A DNA stretch of 52,122 nt from SAR116 cluster bacterium AG-321-K23 (GCA_003284565.1 QBXO01000011.1:1-52122), one strand, 5' to 3'. Positions 1 through 8,275 are shown, numbered from the stretch's first letter. Numbers and translations are program-made. Notes: generated by a model from the sequence alone, not told the origin.

Positions 1-2
1 AG

Positions 3-158
3 GCAGCAACAAAAAACTCATCTCTTGTGTCCCTTACTATACTTGTTTGTTTCTTACTTCTTGCTATAAAATATGGATGGAGAGTATCACGTATTGTTGC
101 TTGGCAGAGATACACTAGAGAATTCGAAAAATATAATATTAAAAAAGAGAAAGCATAG
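3..158 (+). CDS. TRAP transporter small permease (DctQ), C-terminal fragment
   Basis: This is an open frame running in from the window edge to a TAG at 156-158, eight bases before the DctM start. It encodes about 51 residues: a hydrophobic stretch (LVSLTILVCFLLLAIKYGW) followed by a basic, charged tail. That matches the last membrane helix and cytoplasmic tail of a TRAP DctQ subunit, and position directly upstream of DctM is the standard place for DctQ. DctQ partners DctM in the inner membrane. The call rests on context and hydropathy, because most of the protein lies outside the window. Confidence 0.7.
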   Translation, partial: AATKNSSLVSLTILVCFLLLAIKYGWRVSRIVAWQRYTREFEKYNIKKEKA

Positions 159-166
159 GTGCTATT

Positions 167-1558
167 ATGGATTTTGTTGATATTATCATAGAATATCTTC
201 CAATTTTTATGTTTTTGACCATGGGAGTTCTAATGTTTATAGGTTATCCTGTCGGGTTTATACTTGGTGGTGTTGCTATAACTTATGGATTTATAGGTTA
301 TTTATTTGGAGTTTTTAAAATTGCTGAATTTTTTAACTTTGTACCGCGAATGTGGGGATTTTCGGCAGAAAACTTGATATTAGTTGCTATACCTAGTTTT
401 GTTTTCATGGGTACAATGATGGAAAGAAGTGGTATTGCAAATGATTTGTTGAGAACAACACAGATTTTACTTAGAAAAGTGCCAGGTGGTTTGGCAATGT
501 CAGTAACAGTAATGGGTACTGTTTTAGCAGCAATGACAGGTATTATTGGCGCTTCAGTCACAATGATGACTGCATTAGCGCTTCCAACAATGTTGAAAAA
601 CAAGTACAGTCATGCGCTTTCAACCGGAGTAATTGCTGCCTCTGGTACATTAGGTATTCTTATTCCTCCAAGTATTATGTTAATTATTATGGCTGACATT
701 ATGCAAGTTTCGGTAGGAAACTTATTCATGGGAGCTGTTATTCCTGGATTAACATTAGCTTTAATGTACTTAATATTTATTTTTGTATGGTGTTCTATTG
801 ATCGAACAGTTGCTCCTGCTCTAAAAGAGGGTGACCTAGTATACGAAAAAGGTAAGTTACCTCAAATGGTTTTGAAAGCTTTCCTTCCACCTGTTGCCTT
901 AATAGTCTTAATTAAAGGATCAATTTTGCTTGGTTGGGCCACTCCAAGTGAAGCTGGTGCAGTTGGTGCCTTTGGAGCGACGTTATTAGCTATTATTGGA
1001 AACAAATTTACTGTTCCAATGTTAAGAAGTGTTTTGCATTCTTCTGGTCTTACAATTTCCATGGTTTTTATGATTATTTTAAGTGCAACATGTTTTGCAT
1101 ATGTTTTTAGATCTCTTGGTGGAGACTATATTGTTGAAGAGTTAATTGAGAAAGCTGGTCTTGGTTCTTGGGGATTATTGTTTCTGTTAATGGGGATGAC
1201 TTTTTTATTAGGTTTTTTTCTAGATTGGGTAGAAATTACACTTATCATACTTCCCATATTTGCTCCCTTAGTTGTTCTTTTAGATTTTGGCGATCATGTT
1301 TCAGCATTAACGGGTCTTGATGGTCGTAAAGAAACAATGGTATGGTTTTTGGTTTTGATGGCCATAAATCTTCAAACCTCTTTTCTAACACCACCATTTG
1401 GTTTTGCCTTATTTTATCTTAAAGGAGTTGCACCACCAGAAGTAGCAACATTGAGCATTTATAGAGGCGTAATACCGTTTGTTATAATACAATTAATTGG
1501 CCTTGGGTTTGTAATTTATGAACCAGAAATGGCATTATGGCTACCTCGGTTAATCTAA
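167..1558 (+). CDS. dctM: TRAP transporter large permease (DctM)
   Basis: This is a 463-residue, very hydrophobic inner-membrane protein of the DctM family, the sodium-driven translocation subunit of a TRAP transporter. Visible family features are a repeated pattern of long membrane segments, the ASGTLGILIPPSIM motif near residues 160-175, and a matching second-half ATPSEAGAVGAFGA motif near residues 260-275. It is somewhat longer than the usual ~430 residues, as in the subgroup often annotated for mannitol or chloroaromatic compounds; that name is not proof of substrate. It follows the DctQ fragment by eight bases. The binding protein must lie upstream of the window. A terminator follows, so the metabolic genes downstream may be expressed at a different level. 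Confidence 0.95.
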   Translation: MDFVDIIIEYLPIFMFLTMGVLMFIGYPVGFILGGVAITYGFIGYLFGVFKIAEFFNFVPRMWGFSAENLILVAIPSFVFMGTMMERSGIANDLLRTTQILLRKVPGGLAMSVTVMGTVLAAMTGIIGASVTMMTALALPTMLKNKYSHALSTGVIAASGTLGILIPPSIMLIIMADIMQVSVGNLFMGAVIPGLTLALMYLIFIFVWCSIDRTVAPALKEGDLVYEKGKLPQMVLKAFLPPVALIVLIKGSILLGWATPSEAGAVGAFGATLLAIIGNKFTVPMLRSVLHSSGLTISMVFMIILSATCFAYVFRSLGGDYIVEELIEKAGLGSWGLLFLLMGMTFLLGFFLDWVEITLIILPIFAPLVVLLDFGDHVSALTGLDGRKETMVWFLVLMAINLQTSFLTPPFGFALFYLKGVAPPEVATLSIYRGVIPFVIIQLIGLGFVIYEPEMALWLPRLI

Positions 1559-1569
1559 AAAATTAATTA

Positions 1570-1598
1570 AACCGCATCTAGATTATGCGGTTTTTTTT
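1570..1598 (+). terminator. Intrinsic terminator after dctM
   Basis: CCGCAT (1572-1577) pairs with ATGCGG (1585-1590) around a seven-base loop, extended by two A-T pairs, and is followed at once by eight T residues (1591-1598). This is a textbook rho-independent terminator. It ends directly against the ribosome binding site (AGAGGA, 1599-1604) of the next gene, so it could also act as a partial terminator between the TRAP genes and the dehydrogenase. Confidence 0.9.
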
Positions 1599-1610
1599 AG
1601 AGGACCAAAA

Positions 1611-2546
1611 ATGGATAAAATTGGTATTTGTGGTGTTGGTTTAATAGGAGCAAGCTGGGCAATTGGTTTTGCTAACGCGGGTTTTAAGGTTTTTGTTTAT
1701 GATAGTCATAAAGAAAGCTTTATAACATTCAAGGAAACTTCAAAAAAATTAATTCAAGATATACGTATAATTAATCCTGCCATAGATGAATCAAAAATAA
1801 ACTCTAATATAAAATTGGACTGTACTGTTCAAGAAATTTGTGAAGATGCAATTTTGGTTCAAGAAAGTGTGTTAGAGGATTTAGAGATAAAAAAAAGAGT
1901 TTTTGAACAATTAGATAAATTTGCATCAAAGAATACAATTATTGCGTCATCCTCATCTTATCTCTTAATATCTAAAATCTCTGAGTTTGTTAAGGGTAAA
2001 CATAGATGTATTAATGCTCATCCTGCACTTCCTCCTCATATTGTTCCATTTGTTGAAGTCGCAGGGGGGATAGATACTGACTCAAATATTATAAAAAAAG
2101 CAGTCTCAATTTACAAAATGGCTAAGTATGCCGCAATCACGGTAAATAAAGAAACGGAGGGTTTTGTCCTAAATAGATTACAAGGTGCTCTACTAAATGA
2201 AGCAGTAAGACTTCATGAAGGAGGATTTGCATCAATGGAAGATATTGATATAGCTTTGAAACATGCATTGGGAATAAGGTGGGCTTTTTTAGGACCTTTC
2301 GAGATCATGGATCTAAATGCACCTGAGGGCATTAAAGATTCATTTACCCGATATAAAAAGGGTATTCAAAATTTAGCAAGAGAACAAAATAGTGTACCAG
2401 GATACTCTGAAGAATACTTAAATAAATTAGAAATAGATCAAAGAAAGAGATTATCTTATGATGTAAGAAACGAAAGAGTAGAAAAAAGAAATAAAATGAT
2501 TGCATTAATTAGAAAGCTTAAACTTGAATTAGGAGAGGATATTTAA
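1611..2546 (+). CDS. NAD-dependent 3-hydroxyacyl-CoA / hydroxyacid dehydrogenase (lambda-crystallin/carnitine dehydrogenase-like)
   Basis: A 311-residue two-domain dehydrogenase. The N-terminus shows a dinucleotide fold (GICGVGLIGASWA, residues 5-17). The centre holds NAHPALPPHIVPFVEV, matching the HPxxPP signature of the lambda-crystallin, L-gulonate dehydrogenase and carnitine dehydrogenase branch, followed by EGFVLNRLQGALLNEA. The expected reaction is oxidation of a 3-hydroxy acid or thioester to the 3-keto compound with NAD. AGAGGA lies six bases before the ATG. The stop codon abuts the ATG of the BKACE gene, implying coupled translation and a shared pathway. In carnitine degradation the same pair (dehydrogenase plus BKACE) turns carnitine into betainyl-CoA; whether carnitine is the substrate here cannot be told. 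Confidence 0.85.
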   Translation: MDKIGICGVGLIGASWAIGFANAGFKVFVYDSHKESFITFKETSKKLIQDIRIINPAIDESKINSNIKLDCTVQEICEDAILVQESVLEDLEIKKRVFEQLDKFASKNTIIASSSSYLLISKISEFVKGKHRCINAHPALPPHIVPFVEVAGGIDTDSNIIKKAVSIYKMAKYAAITVNKETEGFVLNRLQGALLNEAVRLHEGGFASMEDIDIALKHALGIRWAFLGPFEIMDLNAPEGIKDSFTRYKKGIQNLAREQNSVPGYSEEYLNKLEIDQRKRLSYDVRNERVEKRNKMIALIRKLKLELGEDI

Positions 2547-3479
2547 ATGGCTAAAAAAGTAATAATTAGTTGCGCAGTTACAGGAGCTATACATACTCCT
2601 TCAATGTCAGAATATTTACCAGTAACAGCTGACGAAGTTATAGAACATTCTTTAGCTGCCCACGAAGCTGGTGCTGCTGTTTTGCATCTGCATGCTAGAG
2701 ATGAAGTAGATGGTCATCCAACACAAGATCCTGAGGAGTTTCAAAAATTTCTTCCAACAATTCATAATTCTTGTGATGCAGTTATAAACATCACAACTGG
2801 TGGCGGACCACAAATGACTGTTGAAGAGAGAATGAAACCTGCCATGCATTTTAAACCAGAACTTGCTTCTTTGAATATGGGGTCAATGAATTTTGGACTT
2901 TTCCCGATGCTTAAAAGGCATAATCAGTTAAAACATTCATGGGAAAAAGAAATGCTTGAAAAAAGTAAATATTCTCTTTTTAAAAATACTTTTGAAGATA
3001 TTGAAAACATTATGACTTTTGGATATGAAAATGGAACTAAGTTTGAGTTTGAATGTTATGACGTTGGTCACTTATATAACCTTCATTATTTTCATAGAGA
3101 AGGTATGCTAAAAGGTCCTTATTTCATTCAATTTGTTATGGGTATAATGGGGGGGATTGGTGCTGATGCAGACAATTTGTTACACATGAAAAAAACAGCA
3201 GACAAGCTTTTTGGTGAAGCAGGTTATGAATGGTCAGTTGTAGGTGCTGGTGCAACTCAAATGAAGATGAATGCGACAGGCGCTTCTCTTGGTTCACATG
3301 TACGTGTCGGCCTTGAAGATTCTCTTTGGGATGGGCCTGGTAATTTAGCTAAGACGAATGCTGACCAAGTCAAGAGAGTAAGAGAGATATTAGAAGGTCT
3401 TTCGCTAGAGGTTGCCACTTCAGATGAAGCAAGGCAAATGTTAGGCCTTAAGGGAAAAAATAATACTAACATAAAATAA
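2547..3479 (+). CDS. Beta-keto acid cleavage enzyme (BKACE, DUF849 family)
   Basis: A 310-residue protein of the BKACE family (3-keto-5-aminohexanoate cleavage enzyme type), a zinc-dependent TIM barrel that converts a 3-keto acid plus acetyl-CoA into acetoacetate plus a new CoA ester. Visible marks are the start (KKVIISCAVTGAIHTPSMS), the zinc-binding HLHAR motif with His47 and His49, NITTGG near residue 82, and the ELASLNMGSMNFG stretch typical of the family. Length is normal. It starts immediately after the dehydrogenase stop with its ribosome site inside that gene. The family is well recognised; substrates vary widely across it and are not resolved here. Confidence 0.93.
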   Translation: MAKKVIISCAVTGAIHTPSMSEYLPVTADEVIEHSLAAHEAGAAVLHLHARDEVDGHPTQDPEEFQKFLPTIHNSCDAVINITTGGGPQMTVEERMKPAMHFKPELASLNMGSMNFGLFPMLKRHNQLKHSWEKEMLEKSKYSLFKNTFEDIENIMTFGYENGTKFEFECYDVGHLYNLHYFHREGMLKGPYFIQFVMGIMGGIGADADNLLHMKKTADKLFGEAGYEWSVVGAGATQMKMNATGASLGSHVRVGLEDSLWDGPGNLAKTNADQVKRVREILEGLSLEVATSDEARQMLGLKGKNNTNIK

Positions 3480-3490
3480 AAAGGTTAAAA

Positions 3491-4276
3491 ATGAACTACG
3501 AAAAACTTCTTGAGGGGAAAAAAGCTCTTATTACAGCTGGAGCAGACGGTATTGGTTACGCGATTGCTAAAAGATTTGAAAAAGCTGGTGCAGAAGTATT
3601 TGTATGCGACATTAACTCTGACGCTGTAAAAAGAGTCAATGAAATTGATGATAATATCAAAGCATTTGAATGTGATCTTAGACAATCTCAGTTAATTGGG
3701 TCTATGGTTGAAGCTGGTTTTGATTATTTAAAAGAGATAGATATTATTGTAAACAATGCGGGAATAGCAGGTGAGACCGCTAGTGTTGGAGAGCAAACAT
3801 TAGGTGGGTGGCATGAATGTCTGCAGGTAAATATGACAAGCCATTTTGAAACAATGAGATTAATTGTGCCCAGAATGAATGATAATGGATCAATTCTTTC
3901 AGTTTCTTCTGTAGCAGGTCGAGTTGGCTTTGCTTATAGGCTACCTTACGCAGCTACAAAATGGGCTGTAATAGGCATGGTAAAAAGTTTAGCAATAGAG
4001 CTGGGACCAAGAGGTATTAGAGTAAATGCTCTTCTTCCAGGAACTGTAAAAGGAGATCGACAAAATCGTGTTATTGAAGCAAAAGCGAAATTAAACAAAA
4101 TTTCTTTTGAGGAAATGAAAAACAAGATATTATCAAGTGCATCTTTGAGAAACTTTGTTACACACGATGATTTGGCTGAACAAGCACATTTCCTTTGTAG
4201 TCCTTTAGGTAAAAATATATCAGGCCAAGCAGTAAGTGTTTGCGGAAACGTTGAGTCAATTAATGATTTCCTCTAA
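3491..4276 (+). CDS. Short-chain dehydrogenase/reductase (SDR)
   Basis: A 261-residue classical SDR. The cofactor loop is a slightly altered TAGADGIG (residues 16-23, Thr-Ala in place of Thr-Gly). NNAG follows near residue 88, and the catalytic set is Ser in SVSSVAG with YAATK supplying Tyr and Lys near residues 154-158. It would reduce or oxidise a hydroxyl/ketone with NAD(P). AAAGG precedes the ATG by five bases and only 11 bases separate it from the BKACE gene, so it probably belongs to the same operon. Its last 21 bases overlap the 3-prime end of the convergent hydrolase gene. Substrate unknown. Confidence 0.92.
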   Translation: MNYEKLLEGKKALITAGADGIGYAIAKRFEKAGAEVFVCDINSDAVKRVNEIDDNIKAFECDLRQSQLIGSMVEAGFDYLKEIDIIVNNAGIAGETASVGEQTLGGWHECLQVNMTSHFETMRLIVPRMNDNGSILSVSSVAGRVGFAYRLPYAATKWAVIGMVKSLAIELGPRGIRVNALLPGTVKGDRQNRVIEAKAKLNKISFEEMKNKILSSASLRNFVTHDDLAEQAHFLCSPLGKNISGQAVSVCGNVESINDFL

Positions 4277-5104
4277 AATAGGATAAATATAAGATTTAAA
4301 TAATTCAGGATTTTCCGACATAGGGAAGTGACCTATCCCTGGTATAATAGTAGCTTTTGATCCTTTAATTCTTTTTGCAGTTTCCAACATTCTTTCTGGT
4401 GTACAAGAGCAGTCATATTCACCTGATAATAGATATACAGGGCATTTTGAAGTATCTATTAAACTTGAACGGTCATCAAAATCTCCATCATGCCAATAAA
4501 AGTAAAGATCACCTTTAAATACACCAGGTCCTCCCTGCATATAATGCCATAAAATTTCATGTTTAAAATTTTTTGGACTCTGGGGTGCTATTTGTGAAGA
4601 AACAAATGCAGCTTGAACTAATCCACCATGAACATCAGGTCTATATAGCCAATCTAAGTCGTAATAAGGTTCAAGCTTGTCAGCACCTTCCAAGGCAATA
4701 ACTGCTTTAAAAAAATTGCCATGTTCAAGGGCAAGATGTAAAACAACTCTTCCTCCCATTGAACAGCCCATTATAACTGGGTCAATTAATTTATATTGCT
4801 TACAAAAAGACATTATTATCTCTTTATATAATTCGGTAGTAAGTTTGTAGTCATTTAATTCATAACCTTCTGGTGGGTTGGATTTCCCATGCCAAGGCAA
4901 ATCAAAAACAATTACTCTATAATTATTTGTAATTCTTTTATCATTTAAAATATGTCGAAATTGTCTTCCATCAGACCCGGCTGTATGCAGACATAATAGA
5001 GGTGTCCCCTGTCCTGCCTCCTCAACATAGATTCTATAATTGTCCTTTTTTAAACTTAAATTAAAATATCTTCCAATAATATCCTCAAAGTTTAAATCAG
5101 TCAT
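4256..5104 (-). CDS. Alpha/beta hydrolase
   Basis: A 282-residue alpha/beta-fold hydrolase with the full serine triad visible: nucleophile Ser115 in GCSMGG, Asp231 in GEYDCS, and His259 in GIGHF. The early LCLHTAGSDG matches the oxyanion-hole region. No signal peptide, so cytoplasmic. Its start overlaps the end of the upstream SCP2-like gene by eight bases (CATGACTGA junction), a sign of translational coupling, and its 3-prime end overlaps the convergent SDR gene. It may act on an ester, lactone or thioester in the neighbouring pathway; the true substrate is unknown. Confidence 0.88.
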   Translation of the reverse strand: MTDLNFEDIIGRYFNLSLKKDNYRIYVEEAGQGTPLLCLHTAGSDGRQFRHILNDKRITNNYRVIVFDLPWHGKSNPPEGYELNDYKLTTELYKEIIMSFCKQYKLIDPVIMGCSMGGRVVLHLALEHGNFFKAVIALEGADKLEPYYDLDWLYRPDVHGGLVQAAFVSSQIAPQSPKNFKHEILWHYMQGGPGVFKGDLYFYWHDGDFDDRSSLIDTSKCPVYLLSGEYDCSCTPERMLETAKRIKGSKATIIPGIGHFPMSENPELFKSYIYPILEEIIN

Positions 5105-5465
5105 GCTTGTCTCTATTAGAAGCTATTAGATCTTTAAAATATTGAAGGTTTTGTATAAATGGGGTTAGATCTCCATCTAAATATATAATTCTTTTCGCAA
5201 GCATAGCAAAGATATCATGATAATCTCTAGGAGGTATTTTTAACCAATGTTTATTCCAACTATCCCTTTGTCCATAAATTTTAAAAGTTCCACTTTTTGT
5301 TAAAATTTCTCTTTCATTTATAGACAATACATTCCCACTCAGGATCTCAAATAAATAATCTTTGTCTCCAATACCAAATGTGAAAGTGATATTTAACCAA
5401 CGACCATTTTCAATTAATCTTTTATTGGAATTTATGTTGTTTATCCAATTTTCGATTGATAGCAT
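5097..5465 (-). CDS. Small SCP2-like (sterol-carrier fold) protein, putative
   Basis: A 122-residue soluble protein without membrane segments or signal peptide. I do not recognise it firmly. The pattern in its second half (DSWNKHWLKIPPRDYHDIF, AMLAKRIIYLDGDLTPF, then NLQYFKDLI) resembles small SCP2-type lipid-binding domains, where a Trp-rich segment, a Gly-Asp and a final helix line a hydrophobic tunnel. The gene overlaps the hydrolase gene by eight bases, so the two products probably work together, perhaps with this one presenting a hydrophobic substrate. It begins a short leftward operon divergent from the aminotransferase gene. Confidence 0.55.
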   Translation of the reverse strand: MLSIENWINNINSNKRLIENGRWLNITFTFGIGDKDYLFEILSGNVLSINEREILTKSGTFKIYGQRDSWNKHWLKIPPRDYHDIFAMLAKRIIYLDGDLTPFIQNLQYFKDLIASNRDKHD

Positions 5466-5484
5466 AACTATATTCTTTCCATTA

Positions 5485-5516
5485 TGTAAAATATAAATCT
5501 TTATAAATATTTTACA
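5485..5516. promoter_or_regulatory. Inverted repeat in divergent promoter region
   Basis: TGTAAAATAT (5485-5494) is repeated as its exact complement ATATTTTACA (5507-5516) with 12 bases between. It lies midway in the 91-base gap between the SCP2-like/hydrolase operon and the aminotransferase gene. The arm and spacer geometry suits a dimeric regulator that controls both directions, but in AT-rich DNA such repeats can arise by chance. Confidence 0.4.
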
Positions 5517-5556
5517 AAAGGAATCTTTGATATAAGTTTATACTATAGGGGGAGAA

Positions 5557-6765
5557 ATGTTTAACATTAATGATTTTTTACATTTAGATGCTCTAAAACC
5601 AGCAGTGGAATGGAAAGGTTTTCCAAAATACAATTTTGTAGGAGGGCATATTGATGGTGATAGTATCCCAGTGCAATCTATAAAGGATTCTCTCAATAAA
5701 ATAATATTAAAAGAGGGAAAAACTTTAGCTAAATATGGACTAGAAAGTGGGCCTCAGGGCTTTTTACCATTAAGAAAATTTATATCAAATCAGCTAGAAA
5801 TTAGTTCAAAAATTAATTGCTCCGAAAGAGAGATATTAGTTCTATCTGGTTCATTGCAAGCTTTAGATCTTGTAAACCAGACATTCCTTAGAAAAGGAGA
5901 TACAGTAATAATTGAAGAGGAAAATTATGGAGGAACTATTTCAAGGCTGAAAAGACTTGATGTAAATATGGTTGGAATACCTCTAGAAAAAGACGGAATG
6001 AATTTAAAAATTCTAGAGCAAGAGTTAAATGATCTTCTGAAAAAAGAAATAATACCAAGATATATTTACACGATTCCAACAATTCAAAACCCAACTGGAA
6101 CAGTAATGTCTGTTGCAAAAAGGAAGCAACTAATAAAATTATCAAAAAAATATCAAATACCTATTTTTGAAGATGATTGTTACGCAGATCTTCTTTTTGA
6201 AAAAGAAAGACCTCCTGCGATAAAGTCATTTGATAAAGAAGGATATGTAACTTACTGTGGATCTTTTTCTAAATCAATTGCACCTGCACTTAGAGTTGGA
6301 TATTTAATTGCCAATTGGGAAGTTTTATCAAGAATATTACCTTATAAAACTGACGCAGGTAGCGGATCATTAGAACAAATGGCATTGGCAGAGTTTTGTG
6401 AGGAAAATTTTAACTCACATGTCAAAACCCTAAAAAATAAATTACAAAAAAAATCAGAGGCTATTTGTAATGCTTTGGATAAATATTTTGGGTCTTCTGC
6501 TGAATATAAAAAACCTGATGGTGGAATTTTTGTTTGGGTTGATATGCATAAAAAAGTAGACACATCTCGTCTTTACGAATTGGCATTAAAAGATGGTGTG
6601 GCTATAAATCCAGGAAATGAATGGTCAATTAACAAAAGTGGTAGACATAAAATGAGACTTTGCTTTGGTAATCCTTCAATTAAAGAAATTGATGAGGGCA
6701 TTAAACGTTTGGCTATAATATGTAGAAAAGAATTTGGAATACCCACAAAGATTGCGAATTTATAA
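5557..6765 (+). CDS. PLP-dependent aminotransferase, class I/II (2-aminoadipate transaminase-like)
   Basis: A 402-residue fold-type I aminotransferase. Visible marks are GPQGFLPLR (residues 65-73), NPTG (178-181), the PLP-contacting FEDDCYADL (204-212), and SFSKSIAPALRVGY with Schiff-base Lys239. The start region and motif spelling match the LysN / MocR-catalytic-domain group, which transfers amino groups from diverse amino acids to 2-oxo acids, but there is no N-terminal GntR DNA-binding domain. A strong ribosome site (GGGGGAG) precedes the ATG. The 3-prime end overlaps the convergent hydrolase by six bases. Substrate not resolved. Confidence 0.9.
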   Translation: MFNINDFLHLDALKPAVEWKGFPKYNFVGGHIDGDSIPVQSIKDSLNKIILKEGKTLAKYGLESGPQGFLPLRKFISNQLEISSKINCSEREILVLSGSLQALDLVNQTFLRKGDTVIIEEENYGGTISRLKRLDVNMVGIPLEKDGMNLKILEQELNDLLKKEIIPRYIYTIPTIQNPTGTVMSVAKRKQLIKLSKKYQIPIFEDDCYADLLFEKERPPAIKSFDKEGYVTYCGSFSKSIAPALRVGYLIANWEVLSRILPYKTDAGSGSLEQMALAEFCEENFNSHVKTLKNKLQKKSEAICNALDKYFGSSAEYKKPDGGIFVWVDMHKKVDTSRLYELALKDGVAINPGNEWSINKSGRHKMRLCFGNPSIKEIDEGIKRLAIICRKEFGIPTKIANL

Positions 6766-7665
6766 ATTTTTGTGAATATTTATTATATGTAAAATGGCTT
6801 CTGAAAAATTTTTAGGGTCCTCCTGAGGCACATTATGACCAATATTTGGAAGAATTTCATGTTTAAGATGACTTGAAAATTTTTTTTTGATTTTTGCAAT
6901 ATCAGATAATCCAGTCACGCCGTCATTATCACCATCAATTGTTATGGCGGGCACAGAAATAACAGGTTGGTTAGATAATTTCTTTTCTATTTTTTCAAAC
7001 CTTTTGTCTCCACATACTAGCCCAAATCGATGTCGGTAACTATGAATGACTACTTCTACAAAATCAGGGTTCTCAAAAGCATTTGCACTTAAATTATATA
7101 AATCATTATTAATATTCCAAGTTGGTGACCACGTTTTCCATATATATTTTATAAAATCATGACGTTGATTTAAAAGGCCATTTCGTCCCCTTTCACTATG
7201 GAAAAAATATTGATACCATAATTTTTGTTCAATTTCTGGTTTGGCTGGTATCGATGATTTTTTTATGTCTTGAATATTGTAGCCGTTGCAGGAAACTAAA
7301 CCTAAACACCTATTAGGATATAGTGCAGCAACTACGCAAGCTGCTCTGCCGCCCCAATCATATCCTCCAACAATTGCTTTATCTATTTTAAGTGCGTCTA
7401 TAAGTTTTAACAAGTCAAATCCAAGTGCTGCTTGTTGACCTGAACGCAAGGTGTCATTTTGTAAAAAAATTGTGTGACCATATCCTCTTAAGTAAGGAAT
7501 GATTATTCTGCAGCTAGATATTAATAACGGAACTACTTCTTCGTAAGCGTGAATATCGTATGGGAAACCATGCAGAAGTATTACAGGTAAACCTTGTCTT
7601 GAACCCGCCTCAAAATAGCTTACATTTAAATCTCCAGCATTTATATTTTTTAAATTCTTTTTCAA
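6760..7665 (-). CDS. Alpha/beta hydrolase, Asp-nucleophile type (haloalkane dehalogenase/epoxide hydrolase-like)
   Basis: A 301-residue alpha/beta hydrolase. The oxyanion motif HGFP is at 32-35. The nucleophile elbow reads GGYDWGGRA, placing Asp103 where esterases have Ser; this is the mark of epoxide hydrolases and haloalkane/fluoroacetate dehalogenases. The acid is Asp246 or Asp248 in IDGDNDG and the base is His277 in NIGHN. No signal peptide. The start is a TTG with a weak ribosome site; no ATG is available nearby in frame. It lies just downstream of the Lrp gene, so the two may be cotranscribed. The actual reaction is unknown. Confidence 0.85.
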   Translation of the reverse strand: MKKNLKNINAGDLNVSYFEAGSRQGLPVILLHGFPYDIHAYEEVVPLLISSCRIIIPYLRGYGHTIFLQNDTLRSGQQAALGFDLLKLIDALKIDKAIVGGYDWGGRAACVVAALYPNRCLGLVSCNGYNIQDIKKSSIPAKPEIEQKLWYQYFFHSERGRNGLLNQRHDFIKYIWKTWSPTWNINNDLYNLSANAFENPDFVEVVIHSYRHRFGLVCGDKRFEKIEKKLSNQPVISVPAITIDGDNDGVTGLSDIAKIKKKFSSHLKHEILPNIGHNVPQEDPKNFSEAILHIINIHKNL

Positions 7666-7685
7666 TTTTCAAACAACATAAATTA

Positions 7686-8153
7686 TTAATAATTTATAGG
7701 TAAGGTATTTATTGTCTTAACTCTTCCTAGCGCAAAATTTGTTTCTATTGATGCAATACCTTTAACTTTTGTGAGTTCTTCTCTCATGAAGATTTCATAG
7801 TTTTTTAAGTCAGTTGCAACAACTCTTAATAAATAATCCCTATTTCCAGTTACTAACCAACAGTCCATAACAGCATCTAAAGATGTTATTTCTTTTTCAA
7901 ATGACTTTAAAATTTGATCAGTTTGATTCTCTAATCTAACAGATACAAAAGCAGTTACAGGATAACCATAAGCAATTTCATCAATAATAGCTGTGTAACC
8001 AGCTATTAAACCTTTTTGCTCCAAGGTTTTTACTCTTCTTAAGCAAGGAGAAGGTGACAAGCCAACTTTTTCAGCTAACTCAAAATTAGTTAATTTTCCA
8101 TTTTGCTGAAGAAAAAAAATAATTTTTTGATCTATTTTATCAATATTGCTCAA
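7686..8153 (-). CDS. Lrp/AsnC family transcriptional regulator
   Basis: A 155-residue Lrp/AsnC protein of normal length: an N-terminal winged helix (IDKIDQKIIFFLQQNGKLTN, then NFELAEKVGLSPSPCLRRVKTLE) and a C-terminal RAM ligand-binding domain (from about residue 65). It starts at TTG with AGG six bases upstream. It is transcribed away from the E1-like gene across a 122-base gap that contains a perfect 18-bp palindrome. Lrp-family proteins often control the divergent gene in response to an amino acid or 2-oxo acid. In Pseudomonas an Lrp-type regulator (MdeR) sits beside an E1-like gene (mdeB), which is a suggestive parallel, not proof. Confidence 0.95.
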   Translation of the reverse strand: MSNIDKIDQKIIFFLQQNGKLTNFELAEKVGLSPSPCLRRVKTLEQKGLIAGYTAIIDEIAYGYPVTAFVSVRLENQTDQILKSFEKEITSLDAVMDCWLVTGNRDYLLRVVATDLKNYEIFMREELTKVKGIASIETNFALGRVKTINTLPINY

Positions 8154-8181
8154 AAAAAACCTATTTTAATATAATATTTTA

Positions 8182-8199
8182 CTAATATAATTATATTAG
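8182..8199. promoter_or_regulatory. Perfect 18-bp palindrome, candidate Lrp operator
   Basis: CTAATATAA (8182-8190) is followed directly by its exact complement TTATATTAG (8191-8199). It lies in the gap between the Lrp gene and the E1-like gene, about 28 bases upstream of a possible -10 hexamer (TATAAT, 8228-8233). An uninterrupted dyad with GC-capped ends and an AT centre resembles the sites bound by Lrp/AsnC dimers. Confidence 0.55.
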
Positions 8200-8275
8200 C
8201 AGATAATATTAAATTTAGAAGTATTTTTATAATATTTAGTCATTCATTCTATTTAAAAGATGCTACATTAAAAAA

